From: Chloroflexota bacterium
GTDB lineage: Bacteria; Chloroflexota; Anaerolineae; Aggregatilineales; Phototrophicaceae
Direction: 5' to 3'
Length of the DNA stretch: 64,000 bases
NCBI GenBank assembly: GCA_020161935.1
Contig: JAIUNI010000003.1
Location: 124,001-188,000 of the forward strand
The notes under the pieces were generated by a model. The model searched no databases, had not been told where the DNA came from, and saw nothing but the letters and a program-made list of their open reading frames with translations. Position 1 is the first letter of the stretch, and each line of letters starts with the position of its first letter. Positions 63,039-64,000 of the stretch are shown here, one piece after another. The position numbers and the translations under genes were made by a program.

Positions 63039-64000
63039 ATGAGCCGAACGGTACAGCATGATTTTATCGCGCAGAATGCCGATTTAGCGGCGACCGCTGC
63101 ATTATTGGACAAGTGGATTGACTCGCAGTTGCACGACCGGCGTTTACCCGGTTTGGCGGCGGGTATCGTCCACAAAGGGGAGTTAGTTTGGGGGGGCGGC
63201 TATGGCTTTGCCGATATTGAAAACGGCAAGCCGGTGACGCTCGATACTCGTTTTCGCATCGCCAGCATCACCAAGACCTTCACGGCGATTGCCATTTTGC
63301 AACTGCGCGACAGTGGCAAGCTGAAACTGGACGATCCGGTGAGCCAATATTTGCCGTGGTTCACGCTGCGCTACGAGGGCGCACCAGCCATCACCATCCG
63401 GCATTTGCTGGCGCATACGTCCGGCTTACCGCGCGACGCGAGCGTGCCGCACTGGACGGATGATGCGTTCCAGTCGTGGGATGATGTGGTGATAACCACT
63501 CAGCAGCGTAAGCCGGTGAACCCGCCGCTGGTTGAATTCGGTTATTCGAACCTCGGTTACACGCTGCTGGGCGGCATCGTCACGGCGGTGAGCGGGCAGC
63601 CGTGGGAGACGTATATTAAGACTCAGATCCTCGAACCGTTGGGCATGGATAACACGACGGTTTCGCCAACCGCGCCGGATGAGGGGTTGGCCTTCGGTTA
63701 TTACAAGCCGAACGCGGAATATGTGCGGAAGGCCACGCCATTTGTTGATACGAAGGGTTTCGCGCCGTCCGCCAGCATGGCCTCGTCGGTGAATGACCTC
63801 GCGAAGTACGCCCGTTTCCACCTCGGTACGGAGGATTCGCCGGTGCTTTCCAAACACACGCTGCGCGAGATGCACCAGATCGAGTGGCTAAACAAGGATT
63901 GGCAGGGCGGCTACGGCTTGGGGACATTCGTTCAAAAGATTGGCGACTGGACGGTTAGTGGTCACTCCGGCGGCTACAAAGGTTATCTGACGCAGTTCAT
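63039..64000 (+). CDS. Serine beta-lactamase-like hydrolase, cut by window end
   Basis: Incomplete: about 320 residues visible. SITK (SxxK), YSN and the third-box HSGG (SGHSGGYKG) are in order, as in class C-type esterases/peptidases of the beta-lactamase family. No signal peptide at the chosen ATG, so likely cytosolic. GAGGGAG lies before ATG 63039; an in-frame ATG at 63024 is possible. Confidence 0.88.
   Translation, partial: MSRTVQHDFIAQNADLAATAALLDKWIDSQLHDRRLPGLAAGIVHKGELVWGGGYGFADIENGKPVTLDTRFRIASITKTFTAIAILQLRDSGKLKLDDPVSQYLPWFTLRYEGAPAITIRHLLAHTSGLPRDASVPHWTDDAFQSWDDVVITTQQRKPVNPPLVEFGYSNLGYTLLGGIVTAVSGQPWETYIKTQILEPLGMDNTTVSPTAPDEGLAFGYYKPNAEYVRKATPFVDTKGFAPSASMASSVNDLAKYARFHLGTEDSPVLSKHTLREMHQIEWLNKDWQGGYGLGTFVQKIGDWTVSGHSGGYKGYLTQF

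Overview
The window looks like a chromosomal piece of a Chloroflexota bacterium, probably class Anaerolineae. I infer this from the style of the translation proteins (S12 with a basic insert, zinc-type S14), the fused str-S10-spc-alpha ribosomal gene cluster, many soluble GAF-domain sensors, and abundant dispersed short palindromes and tandem repeats between genes. No phage, plasmid, rRNA or tRNA genes were found.

Layout. 0.1-10.5 kb: metabolic and signalling genes (DUF3891, a P1B-4 metal ATPase, a cytochrome P450, DUF1304, a response regulator, a secreted glutaminyl cyclase-like propeller, a PAS histidine kinase, a GT2 glycosyltransferase). 10.6-19 kb: small proteins and toxin-antitoxin material (an orphan antitoxin with a clear operator, a DUF433/DUF5615 pair, a frameshifted VapBC pair), interleaved with YbaK, cupin, HEAT, GT-C, MOSC and TPR genes. 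18.9-26.2 kb: an endonuclease III-like glycosylase, then a signalling block of one GAF histidine kinase and two overlapping GAF-PAS-cyclase genes whose catalytic residues are complementary. 26.3-36 kb: assorted enzymes (GH172-like, Nudix, UPF0173, PfkB, BFN, GNAT, YtcJ-type amidohydrolase) and a gene-free stretch of about 950 bp full of 7- and 9-nt periodic repeats.

36.3-58.4 kb is one long ribosomal cluster: rpsL-rpsG-fusA-tuf-rpsJ-rplC-rplD-rplW-rplB-rpsS-rplV-rpsC-rplP-rpmC-rpsQ-rplN-rplX-rplE-rpsN-rpsH-rplF-rplR-rpsE-rpmD-rplO-secY-adk-map-[GxxExxY]-rpmJ-rpsM-rpsK-rpoA-rplQ-truA-rplM-rpsI. It starts with a recognisable promoter and a foldable leader and ends at a hairpin terminator. infA and rpsD are absent from their usual places. 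The infA place holds a GxxExxY/PD-(D/E)XK gene bracketed by long inverted repeats. Several gaps hold heptamer repeat arrays. 58.6-64 kb: a lipoprotein/membrane protein, MazG, a repeat-rich gap with two similar hairpins, an SDR, and a serine beta-lactamase-like hydrolase cut by the window end.

Most notable: (1) the complementary cyclase gene pair, which resembles a split heterodimeric class III cyclase; (2) the inverted-repeat-bounded GxxExxY cassette inside the ribosomal cluster; (3) three families of short tandem repeats with periods of 7, 8 and 9 nt, one of them inside a coding sequence. All calls come from reading the sequence; no searches were run.
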